Shown one piece after another: positions 1 through 8,885 of a stretch of 64,000 nt of DNA. Source of the stretch: Affinirhizobium lemnae (lineage in GTDB: Bacteria; Pseudomonadota; Alphaproteobacteria; Rhizobiales; Rhizobiaceae); assembly GCF_022968395.1 (NCBI RefSeq), contig NZ_JALJQZ010000006.1, positions 105,806-169,805 on the forward strand. Direction: 5' to 3'. The notes under the pieces are model-generated. The model was not told the origin of the DNA, did not search any database, and was given only the letters and a program-made list of their open reading frames with translations. A program made the translations under genes and the position numbers. Each line of letters opens with the position of its first letter. Within the stretch, counting starts at the first letter, position 1.

Positions 1-29
1 AGTTCATCGTGTCATCCGCCTCGAACTCT

Positions 30-1547
30 TTATTTTATTGAAACCTTGGAAAGCCCGAAGAGCGAGCCATCCGGAGTTGCAACGAAGTTTTGTACGGTCT
101 GCTGCTGGGCCGTGTAGGAATAGCCCGTGTAGAGCCAGATCCACGGCGATTTTTCAGCCAGATGCTTGTCGAAGGCAGCAAAGATTTCCTTGCGCTTGGT
201 AATGTCGGTTTCCACGCGGCCCTTCTGCATCAGATCATCCAGCGTATCATCGACATAGTTGGCGACTTTTTGCAGGTTGCCAGCCTTGGTCCAGTAGCGG
301 TTGTACATGGTGTAAGGGTCGGCGCGACCGCCGTTCAGCGCCACGGCCATATCGAAATCACCCTTCAGCCATGTATCGACATAGACGTTCAGTTCCATCA
401 GCTTGATATCGAGCTTGATGCCGATTTCCTTCAACTGAGACTGGATGACCTGCGCTTCGGAAGCCGCGGTTGGCGGTTCGCCGGTGGCTGCGATCACGGT
501 AGCCGAAAAGCCATCCTTGAAGCCGGCGTCAGCCATCAGCTTCTTTGCCTTCTCCAGATCCTTCTTGTAGCAGAACAGAGAGTTCGGGTCGGAGCGATAG
601 AGCGGCATGGTCAGAGGGCCGGTGATCTGGCCTTCACCCAGAAGGGCGGTATCCAGAACATCCTGCCGGTCGATGGCGCAGGAAATCGCCTGACGAACGG
701 CAAGTTCCGTCATCGGCTTGCGCGACGGGTTAAGTTGCAGGACGTGGTAGGACAGAACCGGCTTGCGGTTCAGCGTCAGTCCGGCAACCTTTGGCACGAG
801 CGTTGCGACCAGCGGATCGTTCAGCAAGGCGAAATCCACCTGCTTGGCACGAAGGGCTGCAAGAATGGCGTTTTCATCCGGCAGAACGCTGATGTCGATG
901 CCATCGACACCCACTTTGCCGCCAGCCCATTCGGGATTGGCTTTCAGCACTTCCTTCTGGTTCGGCTCCCACTTTTCCAGCTTGAAGGGGCCGGTGCCGA
1001 CAGCTGCTGTGCCGATCTTGCCGCCAGTGATTTCAGACGCCGGAACGATGGCCGCATTGATGCTGCCCATGGCCGTCAGCAAAGGCACATCCGGCTGCGA
1101 GAGGTTGAAGACGACAGTCTTGTCATCGGGCGTATCGATTCTGGCGATCGACACATAGTTCGCGCGGGCGGCGGCACCGGTTGCCTGATCCAGAATGCGG
1201 GTGAAGGAGGCCTTCACATCGGCGGATGTTACAGCTGCGCCGTTATGAAACTTCGCCGCAGGGTCCAGCTTGAAGGTCAGCGTCTTGGCATCGGAAGAGA
1301 AGGTCCATTCCTTGGCAAGAGCCGGAACGACCTTGAGATCACCATCAAGGCGCACCAGCGGTTCATAGATGAGTTCGAGCAGGCGAATGGACGAAAAGGC
1401 CGTCTGCTTGTGCGGGTCGAGGCCCGTTGCATCCTGCGCCCAGGCCATTTTCAGCGTCGCGGCAAGGCTTGGAGTGGCAGTGGCACCCATGAGGCCACCG
1501 ACGACGGCAGCACAGGCCAGCCATTTACAGGCGATTTTCAGTGTCAT
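30..1547 (-). CDS. ABC transporter substrate-binding protein, peptide type (SBP_bac_5)
   Basis: Periplasmic binding component of an oligopeptide/dipeptide-type ABC importer, about 505 residues, the usual family size. A Sec signal peptide is visible (KIACKW, a hydrophobic run, then PSLA before ATLKMAWAQ). The mature N-terminus carries the family pattern LDPH ... YEPLV ... FHNG. The start is placed at the ATG at 1547 because AGGGAGA lies about 8 bases ahead of it; the in-frame ATG at 1553 nearly touches that site, and an upstream in-frame start at 1598 has no site. It follows murQ by 67 bases on the same strand, so its ligand is probably connected to that pathway, for instance muropeptides. This is inference, supported by the fact that family 5 proteins such as MppA and YepA bind murein peptides. 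Partner permease genes, if any, lie left of the window. Confidence 0.85.
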   Translation of the reverse strand: MTLKIACKWLACAAVVGGLMGATATPSLAATLKMAWAQDATGLDPHKQTAFSSIRLLELIYEPLVRLDGDLKVVPALAKEWTFSSDAKTLTFKLDPAAKFHNGAAVTSADVKASFTRILDQATGAAARANYVSIARIDTPDDKTVVFNLSQPDVPLLTAMGSINAAIVPASEITGGKIGTAAVGTGPFKLEKWEPNQKEVLKANPEWAGGKVGVDGIDISVLPDENAILAALRAKQVDFALLNDPLVATLVPKVAGLTLNRKPVLSYHVLQLNPSRKPMTELAVRQAISCAIDRQDVLDTALLGEGQITGPLTMPLYRSDPNSLFCYKKDLEKAKKLMADAGFKDGFSATVIAATGEPPTAASEAQVIQSQLKEIGIKLDIKLMELNVYVDTWLKGDFDMAVALNGGRADPYTMYNRYWTKAGNLQKVANYVDDTLDDLMQKGRVETDITKRKEIFAAFDKHLAEKSPWIWLYTGYSYTAQQQTVQNFVATPDGSLFGLSKVSIK

Positions 1548-1614
1548 GCTCATTCTCCCTCTGGTGAGCTGGTCCCGAAGCTTCTGAAGGCCGGGCACTC
1601 AGCGAAAAATTCGT

Positions 1615-2538
1615 TCAGGCCTGCGCCTCTGCAATTGCCTTGCGAAGAAAACCGTCATGCCGGGTCAGCGCGAGATCTGCATCCTGCGCTTCCATGCCTG
1701 TGAGGATCATCAGGATTGCGCGCTTCACGTTATTGCCGCTCTTCTTCAGGTGGCTCTCCGCGATATCCGCAGAACACCCCGTTGCCTCGGCGATGATGCG
1801 GATGGCCCGCGCCTCGAGCTTCTGGTTGCTGATGGTCAGATCCACCATCAGGTTTTCATAGGTCTTGCCAATGCGGATCATGCTGGCCGTCGTCAGCATG
1901 TTCAAGACCAGCTTTTGCGCGGTGCCGGATTTCAGACGCGTCGAGCCGGTCACGACTTCCGGCCCGACGACCGGCGCAATGGCGATGTCTGCCATCTCGA
2001 CCAGTGTCGATTGCGGATTGCAGGTCAGCGAAATGGTTTTGGCACCGATGGATTGCGCATAAGTCAGCGCACCGACCACATAGGGCGTTCTGCCGCTGAC
2101 CGCGATGCCGACGACAACATCCTTGGCAGACAGGTTGATCTCTTGCAGATTGCGCCTGCCTTCCTCCACATCGTCTTCCGCACCTTCGACCGCGTGCAGA
2201 ATGGCCTTGGGACCGCCTGCGATCAGACCGACCACCATGCCTTCCGGCACGGAGAAGGTGGGCGGGCATTCGGATGCATCGAGAACACCGAGCCGCGCAC
2301 TCGTTCCCGCGCCAATGTAAATCAGGCGGCCGCCTTCGCGAAACGCGCGGACGATCTCGTCCACGGCCTTCGCAATTTCAGGGATAACATGGGCAACCGC
2401 CGCCGGAACCAGTTCATCCTCCCGATTCATAACGGTCAGAATGTCTTGCGTCGGAAGTAGATCGATCGACATGGATTTGGGATTGCGAGCTTCCGAAACC
2501 AGCTGCTCAAGTTCGGCCATCAGGTGCTGGTGCGACAT
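1615..2538 (-). CDS. murQ: N-acetylmuramic acid 6-phosphate etherase
   Basis: Cytoplasmic lyase that cleaves the D-lactyl ether of MurNAc-6-phosphate to give GlcNAc-6-phosphate and D-lactate, the key step of MurNAc salvage. The 307-residue product matches the family length. It has one SIS (sugar isomerase) domain with the motifs [18 protein letters not shown] and AVEGAEDD; the last two contain the glutamates known to be catalytic in the family. The start at 2538 follows GCGAGGAT; an in-frame start 18 codons upstream would run into the promoter. A minus-strand promoter and an RpiR-type palindrome lie just upstream (2564-2617), between this gene and the kinase, so murQ and the binding-protein gene may form their own transcription unit. 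Identification is firm. Confidence 0.95.
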   Translation of the reverse strand: MSHQHLMAELEQLVSEARNPKSMSIDLLPTQDILTVMNREDELVPAAVAHVIPEIAKAVDEIVRAFREGGRLIYIGAGTSARLGVLDASECPPTFSVPEGMVVGLIAGGPKAILHAVEGAEDDVEEGRRNLQEINLSAKDVVVGIAVSGRTPYVVGALTYAQSIGAKTISLTCNPQSTLVEMADIAIAPVVGPEVVTGSTRLKSGTAQKLVLNMLTTASMIRIGKTYENLMVDLTISNQKLEARAIRIIAEATGCSADIAESHLKKSGNNVKRAILMILTGMEAQDADLALTRHDGFLRKAIAEAQA

Positions 2539-2563
2539 GGATCCTCGCTCATCATTTTTTAAC

Positions 2564-2592
2564 ACACTATGATCGTATATTCCGACTGTCAA
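2564..2592 (-). promoter_or_regulatory. Candidate sigma-70 promoter of murQ
   Basis: On the minus strand TTGACA (2592-2587) is followed after 17 bases by TAGTGT (2569-2564). The -35 box is perfect and the -10 box is weak. It sits 26 bases upstream of the murQ start codon and just downstream of the palindrome at 2599-2617. Assignment is by eye only. Confidence 0.5.
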
Positions 2593-2598
2593 CGATAA

Positions 2599-2617
2599 AA
2601 GGAATATATTATTCCTT
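2599..2617. promoter_or_regulatory. RpiR/MurR-type operator palindrome at the murQ promoter
   Basis: AAGGAATA-TAT-TATTCCTT is a perfect inverted repeat of two 8-base arms, containing the core GGAA-N7-TTCC. RpiR-family regulators such as rhizobial IolR are known to bind GGAA/TTCC palindromes of this kind. It lies about 6 bases upstream of the -35 box of murQ. The same core recurs at 4891, 10705 and 11362. Binding by the RpiR protein encoded at 4917 is inferred. Confidence 0.6.
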
Positions 2618-2662
2618 AAGGGGCATGTCCAAATGTTCGCCTGATCAGTCCGTTGTCGGGGA

Positions 2663-3541
2663 TTAAAGTCGCCTTGCGAGAATGATCGAGCCGCTCACCG
2701 CATCGCCATCGGCAGGCTTCAAGCGGCGGCGGACATCGGGTGAAAGCCACGGCTCCAGAGGGCCGGAAAGACCGCCCAGTAGGGTAACCAGAGGCGCACC
2801 GTATTCTATCAGCCTGCGCACCAGCGAATCGATCTGCTCGGCACCCGCCTGCACGATCTGCCGTGCTGCCGCATCGCCTTGGTCGGCATGGCGCAGAACC
2901 AGCGGCGCGAAGGTGGCGTAATCGGTGGCGGTCGCCTTATCCATCCAGCCGACGATCTTGGTTGGCGTGTGGTCGAAGCGGTTCAGCACTTCGTTCAGGA
3001 GCGCCGTCTTCTCCCGCCGCCCATCGAAAGCCCGCAGCGACAACTGAATGGCTTTCAAGCCGAGGTCGGCACCGCTGCCCTCATCTGAAATGGGAAAGCC
3101 ATAGCCACCGGCGCGCAACTCCTGCCCGCCGACAATGGCAAGCCCGATGGAGCCCGTACCTGCAATGACGATGCCGCCATCTTGGCCGGAATGGGCTCCT
3201 AAACAGGCGGCGGCTCCATCTGATGTGAAGCAGATACTGTCGAAAGGATGTGGTAGTGCCTCCAGCTCTTCGCGAGAGCCCGCTCGTGTCAGGCCTGCAA
3301 TGCCGATGCCGGCTTTGACATCTAGCGCCTGCGAGGGATCAAGGCCCGCTTCTTCCGCAGCCCCCGTCCAGGCCCGCATAACCGAGGCCCAGGCGTTTTC
3401 GACGCCCAGCCTCGTGGTGGCGGGGCCGGAAAGGCCTTGCCCCAGCACATTTCCCGCCTCATCCACCAGTCTGGCGCGGCAACCGGTGCCGCCGCCATCC
3501 ACGCCGAGATAGAGCACCTGGTCCTTCAACTCGGCTGTCAT
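2663..3541 (-). CDS. BadF/BadG-type amino-sugar kinase (N-acetylglucosamine/MurNAc kinase-like)
   Basis: Cytoplasmic ATP-dependent kinase of the BadF/BadG/BcrA/BcrD (ASKHA fold) family, which includes GlcNAc kinases and the clostridial MurNAc/GlcNAc kinase MurK. The 292-residue protein begins with the phosphate-1 loop [14 protein letters not shown] and has the phosphate-2 loop VIAGTGSIG near its middle, followed by [11 protein letters not shown]. The start at 3541 overlaps the stop of the upstream murA-like gene as ATGA, the sign of translational coupling. Next to murQ, the obvious role is to make MurNAc-6-phosphate or GlcNAc-6-phosphate from free sugars. The exact sugar cannot be read from the sequence. 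Confidence 0.85.
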   Translation of the reverse strand: MTAELKDQVLYLGVDGGGTGCRARLVDEAGNVLGQGLSGPATTRLGVENAWASVMRAWTGAAEEAGLDPSQALDVKAGIGIAGLTRAGSREELEALPHPFDSICFTSDGAAACLGAHSGQDGGIVIAGTGSIGLAIVGGQELRAGGYGFPISDEGSGADLGLKAIQLSLRAFDGRREKTALLNEVLNRFDHTPTKIVGWMDKATATDYATFAPLVLRHADQGDAAARQIVQAGAEQIDSLVRRLIEYGAPLVTLLGGLSGPLEPWLSPDVRRRLKPADGDAVSGSIILARRL

Positions 3542-4794
3542 CGGGAAACCCGCCGGATGTTTGCGCCGCATTGTGAAAGCTTGCGATCCAGCTGCTCATA
3601 GCCGCGATCCAGATGATAAACGCGCTTGATGACCGTTTCGCCTTCTGCCGCAAGCGCTGCCAGAACCAGACAGACAGAAGCGCGCAGGTCTGTTGCCATA
3701 ACCGGCGCACCCTTGAGGAACGGCTTGCCTCGCACCAGAGCCACCGCTCCGTTCAGGGCGATATCCGCTCCCAGACGGCCCAGTTCCGGCACATGCATGA
3801 AGCGGTTTTCGAAAATGGTTTCGCGGATGACGCTTGCTCCATCCGCAAGGCAGGCCATGGCCATGAACTGCGCCTGGAGGTCTGTCGGAAAGCCGGGATA
3901 GGGCTCAGTGGTGATATCGGCATGTTTGATCCGTTCACTGCCGTTCACCACCACGCCCCGGTCTCCGGGCCATACGGTTGCGCCCATGCTTTCCAGCACT
4001 TGCAGAACGGATGCCATATGCTCCATGCGCGCATTGACAAGCTCGATCCGCCCGCCGGTGATCATCGCAGCGGCGGCATAGGTGCCTGCTTCCACGCGGT
4101 CGGGAATGGCATGGTGGCTGGCAGGCCGCCAGTTCGTTTCTCCCTTCACCAGAAGCCGGTGGGTGCCGGCGCCCTCGATCTCGGCACCCATGGCGGTGAG
4201 GCAGGCGACGAGATCTACCACTTCCGGCTCACGGGCCGCATTCAGGATTTCCGTTTCACCCTTGGCACAGCAGGCCGCCATTAATGCAGTTTCCGTGGCA
4301 CCGACCGATGGCCCTGATAGAACAATACGCGCACCTTTCAGGCCGCCATTGGTAGACGCAACGATATAGCCGCCCTCGACGGAGACTGTGGCACCGAGTG
4401 CGGTCAGAACCTTCAGGTGCATATCAACCGGCCTTGCGCCAATCGCGCAGCCGCCGGGCAGGGAAACGCGGGCGGCACCGAAGCGGGACAGGAGAGGGGC
4501 CAGCACAAGAATGGAAGCGCGCATTTTGCGCACCGTTTCATAATCTACTTCGCCCGGCGTCAGTTGTGCTGCGTGAATGGTGGTGCCTGCCGCATACTGT
4601 CTCAGTTCCGCGCCATACTGGGAAATAATCCGCAGCATGTTCTCGACATCCGAGACCTTCGGCAGGTTCGTCAGCTCAAGCGGATGGGGAGAGAGGAGCG
4701 CTGCGGCGATTTGCGGAAGAGCGGCGTTCTTGGCTCCGGAAATCGGCACCGCGCCATCCAGCCTGTTGCCGCCAGTGATATGCAGTTCGTCCAT
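3538..4794 (-). CDS. murA: UDP-N-acetylglucosamine 1-carboxyvinyltransferase-like protein (MurA paralogue)
   Basis: EPSP-synthase-fold enolpyruvyl transferase of 418 residues, the normal MurA length. MurA transfers enolpyruvate from PEP to UDP-GlcNAc in peptidoglycan synthesis. The active-site residues are present: KN at 22-23 and the catalytic cysteine at about 116 in [15 protein letters not shown]. It is the first gene of a unit with the sugar kinase (ATGA overlap) and is divergent from the RpiR regulator. Its place in an amino-sugar salvage operon is unusual, since the housekeeping murA normally stands apart. I read it as a second, regulated MurA or an enolpyruvyl transferase with a related substrate. 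Family membership is certain; the physiological role is inferred. Confidence 0.88.
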   Translation of the reverse strand: MDELHITGGNRLDGAVPISGAKNAALPQIAAALLSPHPLELTNLPKVSDVENMLRIISQYGAELRQYAAGTTIHAAQLTPGEVDYETVRKMRASILVLAPLLSRFGAARVSLPGGCAIGARPVDMHLKVLTALGATVSVEGGYIVASTNGGLKGARIVLSGPSVGATETALMAACCAKGETEILNAAREPEVVDLVACLTAMGAEIEGAGTHRLLVKGETNWRPASHHAIPDRVEAGTYAAAAMITGGRIELVNARMEHMASVLQVLESMGATVWPGDRGVVVNGSERIKHADITTEPYPGFPTDLQAQFMAMACLADGASVIRETIFENRFMHVPELGRLGADIALNGAVALVRGKPFLKGAPVMATDLRASVCLVLAALAAEGETVIKRVYHLDRGYEQLDRKLSQCGANIRRVSR

Positions 4795-4839
4795 GGGCTT
4801 GTCATCCGGTCAAAGACTGCGACATGCAGGAATCGGGGG

Positions 4840-4868
4840 GTGACCGATCATAGGATAGGCGCTATAAT
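4840..4868 (+). promoter_or_regulatory. Candidate rpiR promoter
   Basis: GTGACC (4840-4845), a 17-base spacer, then a perfect TATAAT (4863-4868). Transcription would begin near 4875, a few bases before the palindrome at 4891, so the regulator could block its own expression. Confidence 0.5.
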
Positions 4869-4890
4869 ATTCCAGATAATTTTTAAATTT

Positions 4891-4906
4891 CGAATAGCTT
4901 ATTCCG
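4891..4906. promoter_or_regulatory. RpiR-type operator in the rpiR/murA divergent region
   Basis: CGAATA-GCT-TATTCC forms an inverted repeat with one mismatch in the outermost pair; its core fits GGAA-N7-TTCC with one changed base. It ends about 10 bases before the rpiR start codon, overlapping the leader. It is the only palindrome of the set that lies between the regulator gene and its divergent partner. Confidence 0.5.
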
Positions 4907-4916
4907 TGGAGGGATC

Positions 4917-5765
4917 ATGTCGGTTCTCAAGGTTATCCAGGCGAAGCTGGATTCCATGACAGATGCTGAGCGCCAGATCGGCCGGTTCATCATCGATGAT
5001 CCCGACCGCATGGTTCAGCTTTCCTCGGCGGAACTGGCGGCTGCCACCGGACGCAGCCAGTCCAGCGTGGTCAAGTTCTCGCAGAAGATCGGCTATGATG
5101 GCTATCAGCAGCTGAAGCTTGCCGTCACCAAGGCCAAGGCACAGGAATGGCGCGTGCCTTCCGGCATGATCCACGGCACGATCGATGCAGGCGACAATTT
5201 CGTCACCATCCAGCAGAAGCTGGTGGCGAGCAAAGTATCTGCCATGCAGCAGACCATGCAGGTGAACGCCGAGGATGAGGTGACGCAAGCGGTTGCAGTA
5301 CTCGCCAAGGCACGCCGTATTCATCTGGCGGGCATCGGTGCCTCATCGTTGGTAGCGAGGGACTTTTCCTACAAACTGCTGAAGCTTGGCCTGATGGTGC
5401 TGATGGACCGCGATCCGCATGTGCAGATGGCGAATGCCGCCTCGTTGGGCGAGAGTGACGTGCTGTTCGCCATTTCCCAATCGGGCGGCAATAATGAAAC
5501 GATCCGGCTGGCGGAACTGGCGCGCACATGCGGCGCCAAGGTTATTACCTTGACAGGCCTCCACGGTAACAAGCTGGCGCAACTCGCCGACATCTCGCTG
5601 CATACGGTAGCCGACGAAGAGCGGGTTCGCTCCTCCGCCATCACGTCGCGCGATGCGCAGCTTGCCATCTGCGATCTCGTTTTCCTGCTGCTGATTGCCA
5701 AGCTTCCTGGCGCAAACGATGCCATTCACGCCAGCGAGGCGGCGGTTTCCATCCTGAAGTCGTGA
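4917..5765 (+). CDS. RpiR/MurR-family transcriptional regulator
   Basis: DNA-binding regulator of 282 residues with the classic two-domain build. The N-terminal HTH_6 domain (about residues 1-77) contains SSAELAAATGRSQSSVVKF. The C-terminal SIS domain (about 115-260) contains ISQSGGNNETI, where a phosphosugar effector binds. GGAGGG sits 6 bases before the ATG. It is divergent from murA-kinase and ends convergently, 9 bases from the sugar ABC operon. By analogy with E. coli MurR, the likely effector is MurNAc-6-phosphate or GlcNAc-6-phosphate. Four GGAA-N7-TTCC palindromes within 9 kb are candidate targets. Effector and regulon are inferred. Confidence 0.9.
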   Translation: MSVLKVIQAKLDSMTDAERQIGRFIIDDPDRMVQLSSAELAAATGRSQSSVVKFSQKIGYDGYQQLKLAVTKAKAQEWRVPSGMIHGTIDAGDNFVTIQQKLVASKVSAMQQTMQVNAEDEVTQAVAVLAKARRIHLAGIGASSLVARDFSYKLLKLGLMVLMDRDPHVQMANAASLGESDVLFAISQSGGNNETIRLAELARTCGAKVITLTGLHGNKLAQLADISLHTVADEERVRSSAITSRDAQLAICDLVFLLLIAKLPGANDAIHASEAAVSILKS

Positions 5766-5774
5766 GTGCAGGCG

Positions 5775-6623
5775 CTACTTGATCGCACCCGCCGTCATGC
5801 CGTTGATGAACTGCCGCGACAGAGCGATGTAGAGAATGATGATCGGCAGCGCCGAGAGTGTGAGGCCGGAAAACAGCACCCCCCAATCCGTGCCGAATTC
5901 GCCCATGAAGGTCGTGAGGCCCTGCGGCAGGGTTTTCAGATTGTTGTTCTGAATGAAGATCAGCGGGAAGAAGAAGTCGTTCCAGATGGGCACCACGTTC
6001 TGGATCGCGGCAATCACCATGGCAGGACGAACCAGCGGCAGCATGATGGACCACATGATGCGGGCCTCGTTGGCCCCATCCATGCGGGCCGCATCTTCCA
6101 GCTCGTTCGGCAGGCTGCGGATGAAGCCGGTCATGATGAAGACGGTCGTCGGCAGGCCGGTCGCGACATAGATGAAGATCAGCGAGAGCCGCGAGTCGAT
6201 CAGGCCAAAATCGCGTATCTGGATGAAGAGCGGAATGATGGCAAGCTTCAGCGGCAGGGTCAGGCCCGCAAGGAAGAACAGTAGGATGAGACCGGAGCCA
6301 CGAAACTCGTAGCGGGCAATGGCATAGGCCGCCATGGTGCCGAGAATGATGATCAGTGCAATTGAGGCGCCGGTAACGATGAGCGAATTGCCCATGTAGA
6401 GCAGAAAATCCGTCTCGTTCCAAACTCGCAGAATGCTCTTCACATTGGTGAAGTCGGGAATTGAGAACGGCGACTGGAAGATCTGCGCATTGGTTTTGAA
6501 GGCAGAAAACACCATGATGACGATGGGAGCCAGCATGACGATGCTGTTTCCGATCAGAAGAATCTGGATCAGCCCATCCCAGCCGAAGGTGCGAAATGTG
6601 CTGCTCTCGACGGATTTCCTCAT
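5775..6623 (-). CDS. Carbohydrate ABC transporter permease (MalG type)
   Basis: Inner-membrane permease of a CUT1 sugar importer, 282 residues. Six hydrophobic membrane spans are visible, and the cytoplasmic EAA loop reads DAARMDGANEARIMWSI, the docking site for the ATPase. Its start codon overlaps the stop of the upstream permease as ATGA. It is the last gene of the minus-strand operon HAD phosphatase - ATPase - binding protein - permease - permease. The substrate is unknown. Location between an RpiR/MurQ locus and an RpiR-type operator at 10705 suggests an amino sugar or cell-wall-derived disaccharide. Confidence 0.9.
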   Translation of the reverse strand: MRKSVESSTFRTFGWDGLIQILLIGNSIVMLAPIVIMVFSAFKTNAQIFQSPFSIPDFTNVKSILRVWNETDFLLYMGNSLIVTGASIALIIILGTMAAYAIARYEFRGSGLILLFFLAGLTLPLKLAIIPLFIQIRDFGLIDSRLSLIFIYVATGLPTTVFIMTGFIRSLPNELEDAARMDGANEARIMWSIMLPLVRPAMVIAAIQNVVPIWNDFFFPLIFIQNNNLKTLPQGLTTFMGEFGTDWGVLFSGLTLSALPIIILYIALSRQFINGMTAGAIK

Positions 6624-7540
6624 AGCTGGATCTCCCGCTTGCGCAGCCGGATGGTGATGACGCTGGAAACCACGGCAATGAACAGGAAGATCAGCACAGC
6701 GAGCGCACTGCCGGGACCGAAGTTTTCAGCCGACGCAGACATGCTGCCGAAGGCAGTCCGGTAGAAGTAGAGGCCAAGCACGTCTGTTGCACCATGCGGC
6801 GAGCCATCGACGCCACCCATGATGAAGGGCAGTTCAAACCAGTTAAACGCACCGACGAAGAGCAGCGTGAAGACCACGGTTGCGGAAGGCGCGACCAGCG
6901 GCCAGACGATCTTGCTCATCTTCACCCATTCGCTTTCGGTTTCCATCCGCACAGCATCCAAAATTTCGGAAGGAATGCGCTGCATGCCCGCCAGAAACAC
7001 GAGTGTCGGGAAACCCACCATGTGCCAGGCATTGGCAACGACAATCGCGGTCAGGGCGGTCGAATCCTGCCCCAGCCATGGCTGGGCCAGACTGCCAAGT
7101 CCGACCGCGCGAAGGGTGGCGTTCACCGCACCGAACAGCGGATGATAGAACAGTTTCCACAGCAGGCCGACGATGACGGTGGACAAGACCACCGGCAGGA
7201 AGACTGCGATACGATGGAAGCGCGCGCCCCAAAGCTCGCGCCACAGGCAATAGGCGAGAATGAAGCCAAGGCCGTTCTGCAACACCATCAGGGCGAAGAA
7301 GACGAAGATATTGTGTTTGAACGCGTTGATCGTTCGTTCCGAGAACGGAAACTCGAACAGAACGCGATGGAAATTGTCGAACCAGACGAAGTCGCCGCGC
7401 GCCAGCCCGTGCCATTCATAGAAGGCATAGGCGAAGGCCGACAGGATCGGATAGACGAGAAACAGACACATGAAGGCGATGGGCGGCACGACGAGTGCTG
7501 CAATCCATAATCTTCGACCTGTCAACTGGCTGGAAATCAT
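6620..7540 (-). CDS. Carbohydrate ABC transporter permease (MalF type)
   Basis: First membrane subunit of the CUT1 importer, about 306 residues with six predicted spans. The EAA loop is recognisable but worn (DAVRMETESEWVKMSKI). The start is set at the ATG at 7540, which follows AGGAT at good spacing; a GTG five codons earlier is less likely. It is translationally coupled to the downstream permease by ATGA and separated from the binding-protein gene by 63 bases that hold a strong hairpin (7571-7594). Confidence 0.9.
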   Translation of the reverse strand: MISSQLTGRRLWIAALVVPPIAFMCLFLVYPILSAFAYAFYEWHGLARGDFVWFDNFHRVLFEFPFSERTINAFKHNIFVFFALMVLQNGLGFILAYCLWRELWGARFHRIAVFLPVVLSTVIVGLLWKLFYHPLFGAVNATLRAVGLGSLAQPWLGQDSTALTAIVVANAWHMVGFPTLVFLAGMQRIPSEILDAVRMETESEWVKMSKIVWPLVAPSATVVFTLLFVGAFNWFELPFIMGGVDGSPHGATDVLGLYFYRTAFGSMSASAENFGPGSALAVLIFLFIAVVSSVITIRLRKREIQL

Positions 7541-7570
7541 CAGACGATCCTGCACGGCCTGCGAGGGAAA

Positions 7571-7594
7571 GGGTCGCCCGTGTTCAGGCGACCC
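7571..7594 (-). terminator. Intercistronic hairpin between binding protein and permease genes
   Basis: GGGTCGCC ... GGCGACCC is a perfect 8-base-pair stem with an 8-base loop, 10 bases past the stop of the binding-protein gene. No T-run follows on the minus strand, so it is more likely a 3'-end stabiliser or partial attenuator that keeps binding-protein mRNA in excess, as in the E. coli malE-malF gap. Confidence 0.55.
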
Positions 7595-7603
7595 ATTGAG
7601 ATG

Positions 7604-8842
7604 CTACTTCTTGAAGGGCGCGTACCAGGCAGCCAGACCATCGGTCATCGACTTGCCGACATCGGCAGGTGTCGCCTGACCATTCAGCAGCTTCGAAACG
7701 CCAGCCTGAATGAGGTTGGAGCCCGTGGGTTCGCCGTAGCGGAAGTTCACCAGCGTCATATATGCGATGGAGTTCTTGTTCAGCTCTGCCACCTTCGCCA
7801 GAAGCGGGCTGTCGAAGGTGACGCCCGGAACCGCGGACACATTGCTGAGGCGGTTGGCAAAGGCCTGCGCGAAATCCTTACTGGCCGCATAGTTCAGGAA
7901 CTTGACGGCGGCAGCCTCATCCTTTGGCTTGGCATTGGCACCGAAACCGGAATCGAAGAACAGGCCGACGAGCTTCTCGTCTTCCGCCTTCAGGCCGGGA
8001 GCTGCGAAGACGCCCATCTTGAGGGAAGGGTTCTGCTTGGCGAAGTTTGCCAGTTCGAAGGAACCGCCTGCGAACATGCCCGCCATGCCGGAGGTAAAGA
8101 GCTGCTGGGCGGAGGCATAATCAAGACCGACGAAACCTTCCGGGAAGTATTTGGAGATTTCCTTCAGCTTCGTCAGCGCTTCGACGTAGCGCTTGTCATT
8201 GAAGTCGGTCTTGCCCGCCATCAGGTCTGCATAAAATGCCTTGCCCATGATGGAGGAGGTGAGTGCCGAAACGATGGTTTCGTTCTGCCACGCGGTTGCC
8301 GTGCCGTTTGCAAACGGCATGACACCCGCAGCCTTCAGCTTTTCGCAGGCAGCGATGAATTCATCCCAGCTCTTCGGCTCTGTGATGCCGTTCTTCTGGA
8401 AAATTTCGGTGTTGTAGATCACCAGCATGGTCTGGCTCGCGGCAGGCACCGCATACAGCGTCTTGTTGGAGCGCATGGTGACAGACGCGAGCGCGGCTTC
8501 GGAGAAGCCCTTGACCGCTGGAATCTTCTTGTCGTCAAGCGGCATCAGGTAACCAGCGCCGGCAAGACTTTCGATGCCGCCATAGGTGCGCGTCATCATC
8601 AGGTCCGGACCCTTGCCACCGGCAAGTGCTGTGGAAAGCACCGTGTTGTAGTTGGTGGCCTCGAACGCCTCGAACTTGATGGTGATATCAGGGTTCGCCT
8701 TGGTGAAATCGGCGAAGAACTTTTCGTATTCAGCCTTGTCTTCTTGGCGCCAGGTCCAGAATGAAAGCTCGGTCGCGAAGGTCGCGGTTGCTGACAACAG
8801 GCTTGTGCAGGCGATGGCTGCTCCCAAAAGAAGTCTTTTCAT
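7604..8842 (-). CDS. Sugar ABC transporter substrate-binding protein (family 1)
   Basis: Periplasmic binding protein of the CUT1 operon, 412 residues. The signal peptide is clear: MKRLLLG, hydrophobic run, cleavage after TATFA. The mature protein starts with ELSFWTWRQEDKAEYEKF, typical of the family that includes MalE and UgpB. AGAGAGGAACAC precedes the ATG at 8842; in-frame codons further upstream run into the ATPase gene and are not used. Ligand specificity cannot be read from the sequence. Confidence 0.9.
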   Translation of the reverse strand: MKRLLLGAAIACTSLLSATATFATELSFWTWRQEDKAEYEKFFADFTKANPDITIKFEAFEATNYNTVLSTALAGGKGPDLMMTRTYGGIESLAGAGYLMPLDDKKIPAVKGFSEAALASVTMRSNKTLYAVPAASQTMLVIYNTEIFQKNGITEPKSWDEFIAACEKLKAAGVMPFANGTATAWQNETIVSALTSSIMGKAFYADLMAGKTDFNDKRYVEALTKLKEISKYFPEGFVGLDYASAQQLFTSGMAGMFAGGSFELANFAKQNPSLKMGVFAAPGLKAEDEKLVGLFFDSGFGANAKPKDEAAAVKFLNYAASKDFAQAFANRLSNVSAVPGVTFDSPLLAKVAELNKNSIAYMTLVNFRYGEPTGSNLIQAGVSKLLNGQATPADVGKSMTDGLAAWYAPFKK

Positions 8843-8885
8843 GTGTTCCTCTCTCTTTGTTTTATCATTCACAGGGTGACCATCC

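Noticed and set aside
90..1703. Long open frame (537 codons) on the plus strand opposite the peptide-binding protein gene
   Set aside because: Antisense shadow: the minus strand has a clear signal peptide, family motifs and ribosome binding site, whereas this frame has no recognisable domain.
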